In this document: piece by piece, positions 24,672-35,522 of the stretch
Layout: every line of letters begins with the position of its first letter
Position numbering within the stretch: position 1 is the first letter of the stretch
Source: Bradyrhizobium sp. PSBB068
GTDB lineage: Bacteria; Pseudomonadota; Alphaproteobacteria; Rhizobiales; Xanthobacteraceae
Assembly: GCA_016839165.1 (NCBI GenBank)
Contig: CP069300.1
Span: 1,922,001 to 1,986,000, forward strand
Length of the DNA stretch: 64,000 nucleotides
Direction of reading: 5' to 3'
Made by a program: the position numbers and the translations under genes
Notes under the pieces: model-generated
What the model was told of the DNA's origin: nothing
The model's database searches: none
Seen by the model: only the letters and a program-made list of their open reading frames with translations

Positions 24672-25865
24672 ATGAATATCCAGACCGAAAGCCATATCTC
24701 GGGTCAACCGATCAAGGAGAAGCAAGCCAAGCGTCCCGTCCGTTTGGTGCGCTGGTTCATCATCGTAGGCCTGTTGCTGGCCCTGCTGGTCGGCGCGCTG
24801 GTCGGCTTCAACGCCTTCCGCAGCCACATGATCGCGCAGTTCTTCGCCAACAATAAGCCGCCGCCGTCGAACGTCACGGCTGCCGAGGCTAAGACCGAAG
24901 TGATTCCGAACCTCTTGACTGCCGTCGGCGATCTCGTCGCCGTGCACCAGGTCAACGTCACGACCGACGTGCCGGGCCGCATCACCGAGATCCTGTTCAC
25001 CGCCGGCAGCCATGTGAAGGCGGGCACGCCGCTGGTGCAGCTGTTCGACGCGCCGGAACAGGGCGACCTCGCCAGCTTCAAGGCGCAGGCAACCGTCGGC
25101 GAGCAGCAACTCGATCGCGCCAAGCAGCTTGCGTCGCGCCAGTTCGGGCCGCAGTCGACCGTCGATACCGCGCAGGCGACCTACGACCAGGCCAAGGCGG
25201 GTATCGCCAAGACCGAGGCGCTGATCTCGCAGAAGCTGGTGCGCGCGCCGTTCGAAGGCGATCTCGGCGTTCGCCAGGTCGAAGTCGGCCAGTATCTGAC
25301 GGCCGGCACGCAGATCGTATCGCTGACCGATTTGTCGGTGCTGTATGCCAACATGACCGTGACCGAGAAGCAGAGCTCGCAGATCAAGGTCGGTCAGATC
25401 GTGCGGATCGCGGTCGACGCCTATCCGGGTCGCACCTTCGACGGCAAGATCACCACCATCGAGCCGCAGATCGCGACCGATACCCGCAACATCCGAGTGC
25501 AGGCGACGATCCAGAATCCGGACAGCATCCTCAAGCCCGGCATGTTCGCGACCGCCACCATCGTGCTGCCCGAGAAGCCGCCGGTCGTGACGATTCCGGA
25601 AACCGCGGTCGACTACACGCTGTACGGCGACTCCGTGTTCCTGATCACCGAGAAGAAGGGCGAGGACGGCAAGACCACCCTGACCGCCGAGCGTACCTTC
25701 GTGAAGACCGGCAACCGTGTCGAGGGCCGGGTCGAGATCCTCAAGGGCCTGAAGGCCGGTGACAAGGTCGTGGCCGTCGGCCAGATCAAGCTGCAGTCCG
25801 GCATGGCGGTCGCGATCTCGACCGACCCGGCGCCGCCGGTGCCGGCCGAGCCGCCGCGCTACTAA
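24672..25865 (+). CDS. RND efflux periplasmic adaptor (membrane fusion protein)
   Basis: 397 residues. One N-terminal membrane helix (WFIIVGLLLALLVGALVGF) anchors it in the inner membrane. It is followed by the split lipoyl domain (VTTDVPGRITEILFTAGSHVKAG and VRAPFEGDLGVRQVEVGQ), a short alpha-hairpin about residues 130-180, then beta-barrel and membrane-proximal domains. It bridges the RND pump to an outer-membrane channel encoded elsewhere. ATG 24672 is preferred over the upstream GTG 24663. Confidence 0.9.
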   Translation: MNIQTESHISGQPIKEKQAKRPVRLVRWFIIVGLLLALLVGALVGFNAFRSHMIAQFFANNKPPPSNVTAAEAKTEVIPNLLTAVGDLVAVHQVNVTTDVPGRITEILFTAGSHVKAGTPLVQLFDAPEQGDLASFKAQATVGEQQLDRAKQLASRQFGPQSTVDTAQATYDQAKAGIAKTEALISQKLVRAPFEGDLGVRQVEVGQYLTAGTQIVSLTDLSVLYANMTVTEKQSSQIKVGQIVRIAVDAYPGRTFDGKITTIEPQIATDTRNIRVQATIQNPDSILKPGMFATATIVLPEKPPVVTIPETAVDYTLYGDSVFLITEKKGEDGKTTLTAERTFVKTGNRVEGRVEILKGLKAGDKVVAVGQIKLQSGMAVAISTDPAPPVPAEPPRY

Positions 25866-25882
25866 TACCGATCATCTGAACT

Positions 25883-25904
25883 CGGAGGGCCCGATGGCCC
25901 TCCG
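25883..25904 (+). promoter_or_regulatory. Hairpin between adaptor and pump genes
   Basis: CGGAGGGCC-CGAT-GGCCCTCCG: a perfect 9-bp stem 18 bp after the adaptor stop, with no T-run. Probably a message-stability or partial attenuation element setting the adaptor to pump ratio. Confidence 0.45.
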
Positions 25905-25949
25905 CCACTTGCGCCGGGAAACCGGCAGACAACACGAATCGAGTTGGCG

Positions 25950-28900
25950 ATGGCCTTCACTGATATTTTCATCAAGCGCCCGGTGCTGTCGGTCGTCGTC
26001 AGCCTGCTGATCCTCTTGATCGGCTTGCGCGCGGCGATGGTGCTGCCGATCCGGCAATATCCGAACCTGTCGAACACCGTGGTGACGATCACGACGTCGT
26101 ATCCCGGCGCGTCGCCCGAACTGATCAACGGTTTCATCACCACGCCGATCGAGCAGGCGGTCGCTTCGGCCGAGGGCGTCGACTACATGACGTCGAACTC
26201 GGTGCTCGGCACCTCGACGATCCAGGTCTACGTCAAGCTCAATCACGATCCGAACCAGGCGCTCACCGAGGTGCTCGCCAAGGTCAATTCGGTCAAATAC
26301 CTGATCCCGAAGGAAGCCTTCGACCCGGTCGTGACCAAGGCGACCGGTGACACCATCGCCGTGATGTATCTCGGCTTCTCCAGCGAGGAGCTGACCGGAT
26401 CGGCGATCTCGGACTATCTGACCCGCGTCGTGCAGCCGGTGCTCTCGACGGTCGACGGCGTCGCGTCGGCCGACATCCTCGGCGGCCAGACCTTCGCGAT
26501 GCGCGTCTGGCTCGATCCGACCCGGATGGCCGGACGCGGCGTCTCGCCCAACGACGTTGCGGCCGCGATCGCCGCCAACAACTTCCAGGCGGCCGCCGGC
26601 CAGACCAAGGGCTTCTTCATCGTCTCCAACGTCTCGGCCAACACCGACCTTCAGAACATCGATCAGTTCAAGCGCATGATCGTGAAGGCGAAGGACGGCG
26701 GCTTCGTGCGCATCGAGGACATCGCGACGGTGGAGCTCGCGGCGCAGTCGACCGACGCCAGCGTCGCCTTCAACGGCGAGCATGCGATCTTCATCGGCAT
26801 CAAGGCGACGCCGCAGGGCAACCCGCTGACCCTGGTCAAGGGCGTGCGCGCATTGTTCCCCGACATGGAGCGCAACCTGCCGCCGTCGATGAAGATGAAG
26901 GTGGCCTACGACTCCACCAAGTTCATCCAATCGTCGATCGACGAGGTCGAGAAGACGCTGACTGAAGCGGTCCTGATCGTCGTCGTCGTGATCTTCCTGT
27001 TCCTGGCTTCGCTGCGGTCGGTGATCATTCCCGTCGTCACCATTCCGCTGTCGCTGATCGGCGTCTGCATCCTGATGCTGGCGGCAGGTTTCAGCTTCAA
27101 CCTGCTGACGCTGCTGGCGATGGTGCTCGCGATCGGTCTCGTGGTCGACGACGCCATCGTGGTGGTGGAGAACATCCATCGACATCTCGAGGAGGGCCTG
27201 CCACCCGTGCAGGCATCACTGAAAGGTGCGCGCGAGATCGTGGGCCCGGTCGTCTCCATGACGATCACGCTGGCGGCGGTGTACGCGCCGATCGGCTTCC
27301 TCGGCGGCGTGACCGGCACGCTGTTCCGCGAATTCGCCTTCACGCTGGCCGGCTCGGTGATCGTGTCGGGCGTGATCGCGCTGACGCTGTCGCCGATGAT
27401 GTGCTCGGTGTTCCTCAAGAGCGCGGAGGAGGGGCGTTTCGCCAAGCTGGTCAACCGCGTGTTCGGCGCGCTGACGCGTGCCTATGGCCGCCAGCTCGAC
27501 CGTTCGCTCGACTACCGTCCGATCACGGCGCTGTTCGCCGTCACCATCCTCGGCCTGGTCGGCTTCCTCTACATGCACATCCAGAAGGAGCTGGCGCCGC
27601 AGGAAGACCAGGGCATCGTGTTCGCGGTGACCAAGGCGCCGAAATACGCCAACATCGACTACATCGACTTCTACGGCGACAAAATGGACAAGGAGTTCCA
27701 GAAGTTTCCCGAGACCGACCTGCGGTTCATCCTGAACGGCATCACCGGTCCGCAGGGCGGCTTCGCCGGCATGCTTCTCAAGCCCTGGGATGAGCGCAAG
27801 CGCTCGGCCCAGACGCTGCAGCCGCTGGTGCAGAACGAGCTGTCGAAGATCGAAGGCGTCAGCGCATTCGCGTTCAGCCTGCCGCCGCTGCCCGGCGGAC
27901 CCGGCGGTCTGCCGGTGCAGATGGTGATTTCGTCGACCGCCGGCTTCCAGCAGGTGTTCGACCAGATGAACAAGCTGAAGGAAGCCGCGCGCAAGAGCGG
28001 CCTGTTCATCGTCACCGACAGCGACCTCGACTTCAACCAGCCGGTGGTTCGGGTGAAGGTCGATCGCTCCAAGGCGAGTGACCTCGGCATCACCATGCAG
28101 TCGATCGGCGGCGCGCTGGCGACGCTGCTCGGCGGCAACTACGTCAACCGCTTCAACCTCGAAGGTCGCTCGTATCAGGTGATCCCGCAGGTGCCGCGCG
28201 CCAACCGGCTCGCGCCTGAATCGTTCGACAACTACTACGTCCCGACCGCGACCGGGCAGCTGGTGCGGCTGTCGACGGTGGTGACCGTCGAGACCGGCGT
28301 CGATCCGAACGCGCTGACCCACTACAACCAGCTCAACTCGTCGACCTTCCAGGCCGTGCCGATGCCCGGCGTCTCGATGGGCCAGGCGGTGGACTTCCTG
28401 CAGGGTGAAGCCAAGAAGCTGCCGTCCGGCTTCACATTCGACTTCCTGGCCGACTCCCGGCAATACGTCCACGAAGGCAACCAGCTGCTGGTCACCTTCG
28501 CGTTCGCCATCATCATCATCTTCCTGGTGCTGGCGGCGCAGTTCGAGAGCCTGCGCGATCCGTTCGTGATCATGATCTCGGTGCCGATGGCGATCGTCGG
28601 CGCCTTGATCCCGCTGTTCTTCGGTGTCGCCACCATGAACATCTACACCCAGGTGGGCCTGTTGACGCTGGTCGGACTGATCACCAAGCACGGCATCCTG
28701 ATGGTGGAGTTCGCCAACGAGCTGCAGCTCAACGAGGGGCTCGACCGTCGCTCGGCGATCGAGATGTCGGCCCGGATTCGTCTGCGTCCGATCCTGATGA
28801 CGACGGCGGCGATGGTCACCGGCTTGCTGCCGTTGCTCACCGCCTCGGGCGCCGGCGCGGCCAGCCGGTTCTCGATCGGGCTCGTCGTCGTCACCGGCAT

Positions 28901-29051
28901 GACGATCGGCACGCTGTTCACCCTGTTTGTGCTGCCGATGGTCTACACCGTGATCGCAACCGACCACCAGGCCGCGGCCCGTTCGGAGCGCGCCAAGCAG
29001 ATCGCCGACTACGAACTGGAAGGCCGCGGCGGCGCATTGAAACCAACCTGA
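25950..29051 (+). CDS. RND multidrug efflux transporter, HAE1 family
   Basis: 1033-residue inner-membrane proton antiporter. TM1 is VVVSLLILLIGLRAAM, two large periplasmic loops follow TM1 and TM7, and the proton-relay aspartate pair is in GLVVDDAIVVVENIHR. The second half starts near YRPITALFAVTILGLVGFLYM. Full length for the HAE1 group. ATG 25950 is chosen over TTG 25944. It is in an operon with TetR and adaptor genes, and no outer-membrane TolC-like gene is present, so it must use one encoded elsewhere. Drug or solvent specificity cannot be read. Confidence 0.93.
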   Translation: MAFTDIFIKRPVLSVVVSLLILLIGLRAAMVLPIRQYPNLSNTVVTITTSYPGASPELINGFITTPIEQAVASAEGVDYMTSNSVLGTSTIQVYVKLNHDPNQALTEVLAKVNSVKYLIPKEAFDPVVTKATGDTIAVMYLGFSSEELTGSAISDYLTRVVQPVLSTVDGVASADILGGQTFAMRVWLDPTRMAGRGVSPNDVAAAIAANNFQAAAGQTKGFFIVSNVSANTDLQNIDQFKRMIVKAKDGGFVRIEDIATVELAAQSTDASVAFNGEHAIFIGIKATPQGNPLTLVKGVRALFPDMERNLPPSMKMKVAYDSTKFIQSSIDEVEKTLTEAVLIVVVVIFLFLASLRSVIIPVVTIPLSLIGVCILMLAAGFSFNLLTLLAMVLAIGLVVDDAIVVVENIHRHLEEGLPPVQASLKGAREIVGPVVSMTITLAAVYAPIGFLGGVTGTLFREFAFTLAGSVIVSGVIALTLSPMMCSVFLKSAEEGRFAKLVNRVFGALTRAYGRQLDRSLDYRPITALFAVTILGLVGFLYMHIQKELAPQEDQGIVFAVTKAPKYANIDYIDFYGDKMDKEFQKFPETDLRFILNGITGPQGGFAGMLLKPWDERKRSAQTLQPLVQNELSKIEGVSAFAFSLPPLPGGPGGLPVQMVISSTAGFQQVFDQMNKLKEAARKSGLFIVTDSDLDFNQPVVRVKVDRSKASDLGITMQSIGGALATLLGGNYVNRFNLEGRSYQVIPQVPRANRLAPESFDNYYVPTATGQLVRLSTVVTVETGVDPNALTHYNQLNSSTFQAVPMPGVSMGQAVDFLQGEAKKLPSGFTFDFLADSRQYVHEGNQLLVTFAFAIIIIFLVLAAQFESLRDPFVIMISVPMAIVGALIPLFFGVATMNIYTQVGLLTLVGLITKHGILMVEFANELQLNEGLDRRSAIEMSARIRLRPILMTTAAMVTGLLPLLTASGAGAASRFSIGLVVVTGMTIGTLFTLFVLPMVYTVIATDHQAAARSERAKQIADYELEGRGGALKPT

Positions 29052-29078
29052 GCCCTCCAGGCTCATGCTCGCAGGAAG

Positions 29079-29114
29079 GGCGGCACTGGCGAAAGCCACT
29101 GCCGCCTTTTCTTT
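29079..29114 (+). terminator. Rho-independent terminator of the RND operon
   Basis: Stem GGCGGCACTGGC (29079-29090), loop GAAA, then GCCACTGCCGCC (29095-29106), pairing at 11 of 12 positions, followed by TTTTCTTT at 29107-29114. It is the clearest intrinsic terminator in the window, 28 bp after the RND stop. Confidence 0.85.
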
Positions 29115-29192
29115 GTCCCGTGGTGGCTGAACCGCGAGACCGGTTCGCTCGAAAACGCTATGCTCGCCTCACAAGATCTGGAGGAAACAGGC

Positions 29193-29936
29193 ATGGCGAG
29201 CGAATTCGCGGCAGGCAATTACCGGTTCATACCGGCCGTGTTCCAATATTCCAGCGGCGCGCAGGCGAACGCCGGCTATGAGATCGAGCGGGTGCGCTTC
29301 GATCGGCTGGTGCCGCTTGCGGAAGGCTTTGCGCGGATCGCGGCCTACATCAAGGACGCCGGCCGGCCGCTGACGTCGTTCTGCGCCTGCGAATTGCGCT
29401 CGCCAGCCGCCTTCACCGAGGACGGCTTCCGCGCCTTCAACCAGCACTACGTCAAGACGCTCGCGGAATGGGGCCTGTTCGACGACACCATCAATCCGGT
29501 CGCGCGCAGCAACGTCTGTCCAGAGATTGATCCGCCGGCCGAGCCGTCGTTCCATGCATTCTCGTTCACGCGGGCGAGCACGACCACATCGCCGTCCTTC
29601 GTGATCGCGGGCGGCGCCGAGGCCCGCGGAGGTCCCGGCAGCTATCCCGAGCGCATCGTTTGTTACCGCGATCTCAGCCCCGGCGCGTGGCGGGAGAAGG
29701 TCCGCTTCACGGTAGGTGAGATGGAGCGGCGTCTGGCGGAGTTCAGCTTCGGCTGGCAGGACACGACGGCGGTGCAGGCCTATACGGTGCACGATTTCCA
29801 TCCGGTCATCGTCGATGAGCTGGTCCGCCGCGGCGCGACGCGATCCGGCTTGGCCTGGCACTTTTGCCGCCCGCCGGTGGTCGATCTCGAATACGAGATG
29901 GATTGCCGCCGGGTGCTGCGGGAGGTGGTTATTTAA
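29193..29936 (+). CDS. Uncharacterised protein, possibly CnbZ-like (aminomuconate deaminase family)
   Basis: 247 residues; start ATG 29193 has GAGGAAA 5 bp upstream, so the gene is well supported. Blocks include ASEFAAGNYRFIPAVFQYS, GRPLTSFCACELRSPAAFT and a C-terminal VDLEYEMDCRRVLREVV. There is no signal peptide or membrane segment. The opening GNYRFIPAVFQYSSG recalls the CnbZ 2-amino-5-chloromuconate deaminase group, but this is memory of a pattern and not a verified match. It stands alone between a terminator and a convergent repeat hairpin. Confidence 0.55.
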   Translation: MASEFAAGNYRFIPAVFQYSSGAQANAGYEIERVRFDRLVPLAEGFARIAAYIKDAGRPLTSFCACELRSPAAFTEDGFRAFNQHYVKTLAEWGLFDDTINPVARSNVCPEIDPPAEPSFHAFSFTRASTTTSPSFVIAGGAEARGGPGSYPERIVCYRDLSPGAWREKVRFTVGEMERRLAEFSFGWQDTTAVQAYTVHDFHPVIVDELVRRGATRSGLAWHFCRPPVVDLEYEMDCRRVLREVVI

Positions 29937-29965
29937 CTGAAGAGCTTAGGGTGCGCACGCTATCA

Positions 29966-30017
29966 GTCCCGTCATCTTTCGAGGCTCGCTCCGCTCACGC
30001 CTCTGGATGACGGGGAC
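29966..30017. terminator. Long inverted repeat between convergent units
   Basis: GTCCCGTCATC (29966-29976) pairs with GATGACGGGGAC (30006-30017) with one bulged base, and GAGGC/GCCTC pairs inside. It separates the plus-strand orphan gene from the end of the minus-strand importer operon and probably terminates transcription both ways. It looks like another dispersed repeat family. Confidence 0.5.
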
Positions 30018-30040
30018 GGATGGAGCGCGCTCAGCTTGAG

Positions 30041-30931
30041 TCACCGCGATTTCGGGTCCAGCGCGTCGCGCAGGCCGTCGCCGACCAGATTGAATGACAG
30101 CACGACGAGGAAGATTGCAAGTCCGGGCCAGATCGCCATCCACGGCGCGCTGGTCAGGAAGCGTTGCGCGGCGTTGAGCATGCTGCCCCAGGATGGCGCC
30201 GGCGGCTGCTGGCCGAGGCCGAGGAAGGACAGTGCGGCCTCGGCGATGATCGCGGCCGCGATCGACAACGTGGCCTGCACCAGCAGCGCTGGCAGGATGT
30301 TGGGGAGGATGTGGACCAGCGCGATGCGCCAGCGCGGATTGCCCATCGCGCGCGCGGCCTCGACATAGTCCTCGACCTTGACGCTCATCACCTGGCCGCG
30401 GGTCAGGCGGATGAAGATCGGGGTCGCCGAGACGCCGATCGCGATCATCGCATTGCCGAGGCTCGGCCCGAGGAAGGCGGCGAGCGCGATCGCCAGGATC
30501 AGGAATGGGCAGGCCAGCATCGCATCGGTGATGCGGCTGATCAACGCGTCGATGAAGCCGCCGCGATAGCCGGCGACGAGGCCGAGCGGCACGCCGATCG
30601 CAAGCGCGATGCTGACCGAGATCAGGCCGGCGAGCAGCGAAGCGCGGGCGCCGAACACGACGCGGGCGAGCACGTCGCGGCCGAGTTCGTCGGTGCCGAA
30701 CCAGTGCTGCGCCGACGGCGCCTTGCGCACCAGCGACCAGCTCGCCGCGATCGGATCATAGGGCACGATCATCGGCGCGAACACGGCGAGCAGGATGAAG
30801 ATCGCGATCACGGCGAGGCCGAGCATCGCGCCCTTGTGCCTGACGAGCCGCCGCCAGGCACGCCGCGCCGGGCTTTCCAGCGTTTCGGTGGCGGCAAGCG
30901 CAGCTGAAGTCCCGAGCGCTGTGTCCGTCAT
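30041..30931 (-). CDS. Oligopeptide-type ABC permease, DppC/OppC family (system 1)
   Basis: 296 residues. The N-terminal membrane segment LGLAVIAIFILLAVFAPMIVPYDP is followed by HWFGTDELGRDVLARVVFGARASL, the hallmark of DppC-type permeases. The EAA loop is YVEAARAMGNPRWRIALVHILPN. It is the last gene of the minus-strand importer run, 4 bp after its DppB partner. With DppB it forms the translocation path for the binding protein at 31909-33420. Confidence 0.92.
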   Translation of the reverse strand: MTDTALGTSAALAATETLESPARRAWRRLVRHKGAMLGLAVIAIFILLAVFAPMIVPYDPIAASWSLVRKAPSAQHWFGTDELGRDVLARVVFGARASLLAGLISVSIALAIGVPLGLVAGYRGGFIDALISRITDAMLACPFLILAIALAAFLGPSLGNAMIAIGVSATPIFIRLTRGQVMSVKVEDYVEAARAMGNPRWRIALVHILPNILPALLVQATLSIAAAIIAEAALSFLGLGQQPPAPSWGSMLNAAQRFLTSAPWMAIWPGLAIFLVVLSFNLVGDGLRDALDPKSR

Positions 30932-30935
30932 GCGA

Positions 30936-31877
30936 TCAGCCCCGCAGCCGCGGATTGACGAGGATATAGGCGATGTCGGCGATCAGATTGAGCGTGATGT
31001 AGATCGTCGCCGTGGTCAGCACCACGCCTTGGACTACGGCGTAATCGCGGTTGAACACGGCGTCGACGATCAGCTTGCCGAAGCCGGGGATCGAGAAGAT
31101 CTGCTCGGTGAGCACCGCGCCCGACAGCAGCGTGCCGAGCTCGAGCGCGCCGAGCGTGATGATCGGCGTCAGCGCGTTGCGCATCGCATGCTTGAGGATC
31201 ACGGTACGCTCCGACAGGCCCTTGGCGCGCGCGGTGCGGACATAGTCGCTCTCCAGCACCTGCAGCATGGCGCTTCGTGTGTGCCGCATCAGGATCGCGG
31301 CGATCGCATTGCCGAGCACGAAGGCCGGCATGATCGACGCAGCGAGGCTGGCGCGCCAGTTCTCGGCGGGCGGCACGTAGCCGGAGGCCGGCAGCCAGCC
31401 GAGCTCGACGGAGAACAGGAAGATCAGCATGATGCCGAGCCAGAAATTCGGCGTCGAGATGCCCCACAGTGCGAACAGGTTGGCGCCGTAATCCCAGGCG
31501 GTGCCCTTCTTCACCGCGGAGATGATGCCGGCGGGGATCCCGATCAGGAATGCGATGACGATGGCCATACCGGCGATCTGCATCGTCACCGGCAATTTCT
31601 GTGCGATCAGGGCGAGCACCGGCATCTTGCTGCGCAGCGACTCGCCGAAGTCGCCCATGAGCACGCCCTTGACCCAATAGGCGTATTGCAACGGAATCGG
31701 TTGATCGAGATGGTACTGGGCGCGGATTTGCGCGATCACGGCCGGATCGCGCTCCTCGCCGGCCATCACGAGCGCCGGATCGCCGGGCAGCAAATGTTGC
31801 AGCGAGAAGATCAGGAGCGAGACGAAGAACAGCGTCGGGATCAGCTGAGCCAGCCGCTTGGCGAGGAAGTTCAGCAT
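30936..31877 (-). CDS. Oligopeptide-type ABC permease, DppB/OppB family (system 1)
   Basis: 313 residues beginning LAKRLAQLIPTLFFVSLLIFSLQHLLPGDPA, the characteristic DppB N-terminus, with about six membrane helices. The coupling loop is YVRTARAKGLSERTVILKHAMRNA. It follows the binding protein by 31 bp and is followed by its DppC partner. Confidence 0.92.
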   Translation of the reverse strand: MLNFLAKRLAQLIPTLFFVSLLIFSLQHLLPGDPALVMAGEERDPAVIAQIRAQYHLDQPIPLQYAYWVKGVLMGDFGESLRSKMPVLALIAQKLPVTMQIAGMAIVIAFLIGIPAGIISAVKKGTAWDYGANLFALWGISTPNFWLGIMLIFLFSVELGWLPASGYVPPAENWRASLAASIMPAFVLGNAIAAILMRHTRSAMLQVLESDYVRTARAKGLSERTVILKHAMRNALTPIITLGALELGTLLSGAVLTEQIFSIPGFGKLIVDAVFNRDYAVVQGVVLTTATIYITLNLIADIAYILVNPRLRG

Positions 31878-31908
31878 CGTCGGCCCCGCGTATCCTGCGC
31901 CGCGGCGA

Positions 31909-33420
31909 TCATTTCAATTTCAGCCCGACCACGCGCACCAATCCATCCGGCATCTGCCGGTAACCCTCGACCTTGCCGGAGTGCGCGATCAGCAGCGTGC
32001 GATGATAGAGATAGATGATCGGCTCGTCGTTGAGCACGATCCTGGTCATCTTCTCGTAGATCGCCTTGCGCTGGGCGGGATCGTTGATCAGCCGCGCATC
32101 TTCCATCAACTTGTCCGCTTCCGCATTGGAATAGCCGCCGTCGTTCTGCGGCGCCTTGGTGTGCAGGAAGACATAGGAATTGCCATCAGGATCGATCCGG
32201 CCGCTCCAGTTGATCTGAAACACCTGAAATTCGCCGGCCTGGGCTTGCTTGAAGGTCGTCGCAAATTCGACCACGCGGATCTTGATGTCAAAGCCTGCTT
32301 CGGCCGCCATCGACTGCACGACCTGGGCCACGGCTTCGTTCTCGGCCCCTTTGGGGACCATGTAGTCGATGGAGACGGGCAGTGTGACACCGGCCTCCTT
32401 CAGCAGTGCCTTGGCCTTGGCAACATCGCGTCCGCGAACCGGGAACGCCTTCTGATAGTAAGGATGCGTCGGGCTGACCCATTGATTGCCCGCCGTGAAC
32501 TCGCCGTTGAACACGACCTGGTTGAGCGCCTCGCGGTCAATCGACAGATCGAGCGCCTGGCGCACCTTTTCCGATTGGCTGAGTGGCCCCTTGTTCTTGT
32601 CGTTGCCGATGTTGATCGTGAGGCCGAGATAGCCGAGTTCAGGTGCGGTCGACAGCACGAGCCGCTTGTCGGCGCGGACGTCCTTGATGTCGGTGGCGAG
32701 CACGCGCTCGATCAGATCGAGCCCGCCGGATTTCAGGTTCGCGAGCCGCACCGTGGCATCGACGATCGGAAGGAACACGATGCGATCGATGAAAACGTTG
32801 TCCTTGTTCCAGTAATCCTGGAATTTCTCGAACACCATGCGATCCTGCTGCACGCGTTCGACGAACTTGTAGGGTCCGGCGCAAACCGGATGCAGGCCGA
32901 ACTTGTCGCCTGCTTCCTTCACGGCCTTCGGCGAGACCATCATGCCGGCGCGGTCGGTCAATTGGGCGATCAGCGGCGAGTAGGGCGTCTTGAGCACCAG
33001 CTTGATGGTCAGGGGATCGACGACGTCGACATGGTCGAGCGCGGCCAATTCCGGTTTGCGAAACGAGGTCGGCAGCGTGAGGTGGCGCTCCAGCGAGAAC
33101 TTGGCGGCTTCGGCGTCGAACGGTTCACCGTCGTGGAACTTGACGCCCGGCCGGAGCTTGATCGTCATCTCCTTGCCGTCGGACGAATTCTCGTATGATA
33201 GCGCGAGCTGAGGAACGATGTTCAGCTTCTCGTCGATGTCGAACAGCTTGTCGCAGAAGGCCGAAAAGACGATGCGGCCGACATAGGTGCGTCCGACTGA
33301 GGGATCGAGGATGTCGGGGTCCTCGGCGAGCCCGATGCGAAGCGTCGTTTCGGCACGCGCGCTCGTTCCGCACCAGGTCACGAGGGCCGCCATCAGGACC
33401 GCCAAGCGCCAAAATCTCAT
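31909..33420 (-). CDS. ABC peptide/solute-binding protein, SBP_bac_5 family (system 1)
   Basis: 503 residues. ATG 33420 (GGGG 6 bp upstream) begins a signal peptide MRFWRLAVLMAALVTWCGTSARA and the mature part opens TTLRIGLAEDPDILDPS. GVKFHDGEPFDAEAAKFSLER is the typical DppA-family motif. An upstream TTG (33426) is less likely. It lies between the two ATPases and the permeases of system 1. Ligands of this family include peptides, glutathione, opines and heme; a gamma-glutamyl compound is suggested by the neighbouring GGT gene. Confidence 0.9.
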   Translation of the reverse strand: MRFWRLAVLMAALVTWCGTSARAETTLRIGLAEDPDILDPSVGRTYVGRIVFSAFCDKLFDIDEKLNIVPQLALSYENSSDGKEMTIKLRPGVKFHDGEPFDAEAAKFSLERHLTLPTSFRKPELAALDHVDVVDPLTIKLVLKTPYSPLIAQLTDRAGMMVSPKAVKEAGDKFGLHPVCAGPYKFVERVQQDRMVFEKFQDYWNKDNVFIDRIVFLPIVDATVRLANLKSGGLDLIERVLATDIKDVRADKRLVLSTAPELGYLGLTINIGNDKNKGPLSQSEKVRQALDLSIDREALNQVVFNGEFTAGNQWVSPTHPYYQKAFPVRGRDVAKAKALLKEAGVTLPVSIDYMVPKGAENEAVAQVVQSMAAEAGFDIKIRVVEFATTFKQAQAGEFQVFQINWSGRIDPDGNSYVFLHTKAPQNDGGYSNAEADKLMEDARLINDPAQRKAIYEKMTRIVLNDEPIIYLYHRTLLIAHSGKVEGYRQMPDGLVRVVGLKLK

Positions 33421-33453
33421 CGCCAACCCCTTATTCCCTACGCCTGTGTTCCC

Positions 33454-34532
33454 TTACGAAATAACCCCGGTCCGCCCCGAGGCTTCCGCCGTATTGAACG
33501 CCGCCACCAGCTTTTCCAGTGTCGGCGAGAACCCGCCGTCGGACGGCACGATTGCCTCCGCGCCGGGCAGCTCGCCCGTCCGGTGACAGGCCGTTGCATA
33601 TCCGGTGCCATCTTCGCGCAACGGCGGCACTTCGCTGCGGCAGCGCGCGATCACATAGGGACAGCGGGTATGGAAGCGGCAGCCGGAGGGTGGATTGAGC
33701 GCGCTCGGCAGCTCGCCCTCCAGCACGATTCGGCTACGCTTGGCGCGCGGCTTCGGCACCGGGATCGCCGACAACAGCGCGCGGCTGTAGGGATGCCGCG
33801 GGGCGGCAAACAGCGCCTGGGCATCCGCGGTCTCGACGATGGTGCCGAGGTTCATCACGGCGACGCGGTCGGCGATGTGCTTGACCACGGCCAGATCGTG
33901 CGACACGAAGATGTAGGCGAGCTTCAGACGATCCTGCAGGTCGCGCAGCAGATTGAGGATCTGCGAGCGGATCGAGACATCGAGCGCAGACACCGGCTCG
34001 TCGCAGATGATCAGCTTCGGCTCGACCGCGAGTGCGCGGGCGATCGCGATGCGCTGGCGCTGGCCGCCGGAGAATTCGTGCGGATAGCGGCGCGCGAAGC
34101 GCGGCTCGAGCCCGACCAGCCGCAGCAGCTCATCGACACGTTCGCGGCGACGCGCCGCCGGGACGAGATTGTGCAGCGCCAGCGGCTCGGTCAGGATCTG
34201 GCTCACCGTCATGCGCGGGTTGAGCGAGGCGTAGGGGTCCTGGAAGATCAGCTGTGCATCGCGGCGGAATGCGCGCAACTGCTCGGCATTGAGCGTGCCG
34301 AGGTCGCGGCCTTCGAAGCGGATACGCCCGGCGTCCGGCTCGATCAGCCGCAGCACCAGCCGGCTGACGGTGGATTTGCCGCAGCCGGATTCGCCGACCA
34401 GGGCCAGCGTCTTGCCGGCCTCGACCGTGAAGCTGACGCCGTCGACCGCCTTCACATGCGCGGTCGGCCGTCCGAACACCGAGCGTTCGGCGACGAAATG
34501 CTTCACCAGCCCGTCGACCTCGAGCAGCGCGG

Positions 34533-34536
<4 letters not shown>
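33454..34536 (-). CDS. Oligopeptide-type ABC ATPase, DppF/OppF family (system 1)
   Basis: 360 residues. Walker [10 protein letters not shown] is near 48, the Q-loop is [13 protein letters not shown], the signature [15 protein letters not shown] and Walker [13 protein letters not shown]. The C-terminal oligo-HPY extension has the cysteine pattern [16 protein letters not shown]. It overlaps its DppD partner by 4 bp. It carries about 40 extra C-terminal residues beyond the usual end. Confidence 0.92.

Positions 34537-35518
<982 letters not shown>

Positions 35519-35522
<4 letters not shown>

Noticed and set aside
27216..29099. 627-codon open frame antisense to the RND pump
   Set aside because: Shadow of hydrophobic plus-strand codons. 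Composition is His/Arg/Glu-rich and no start signal is present.
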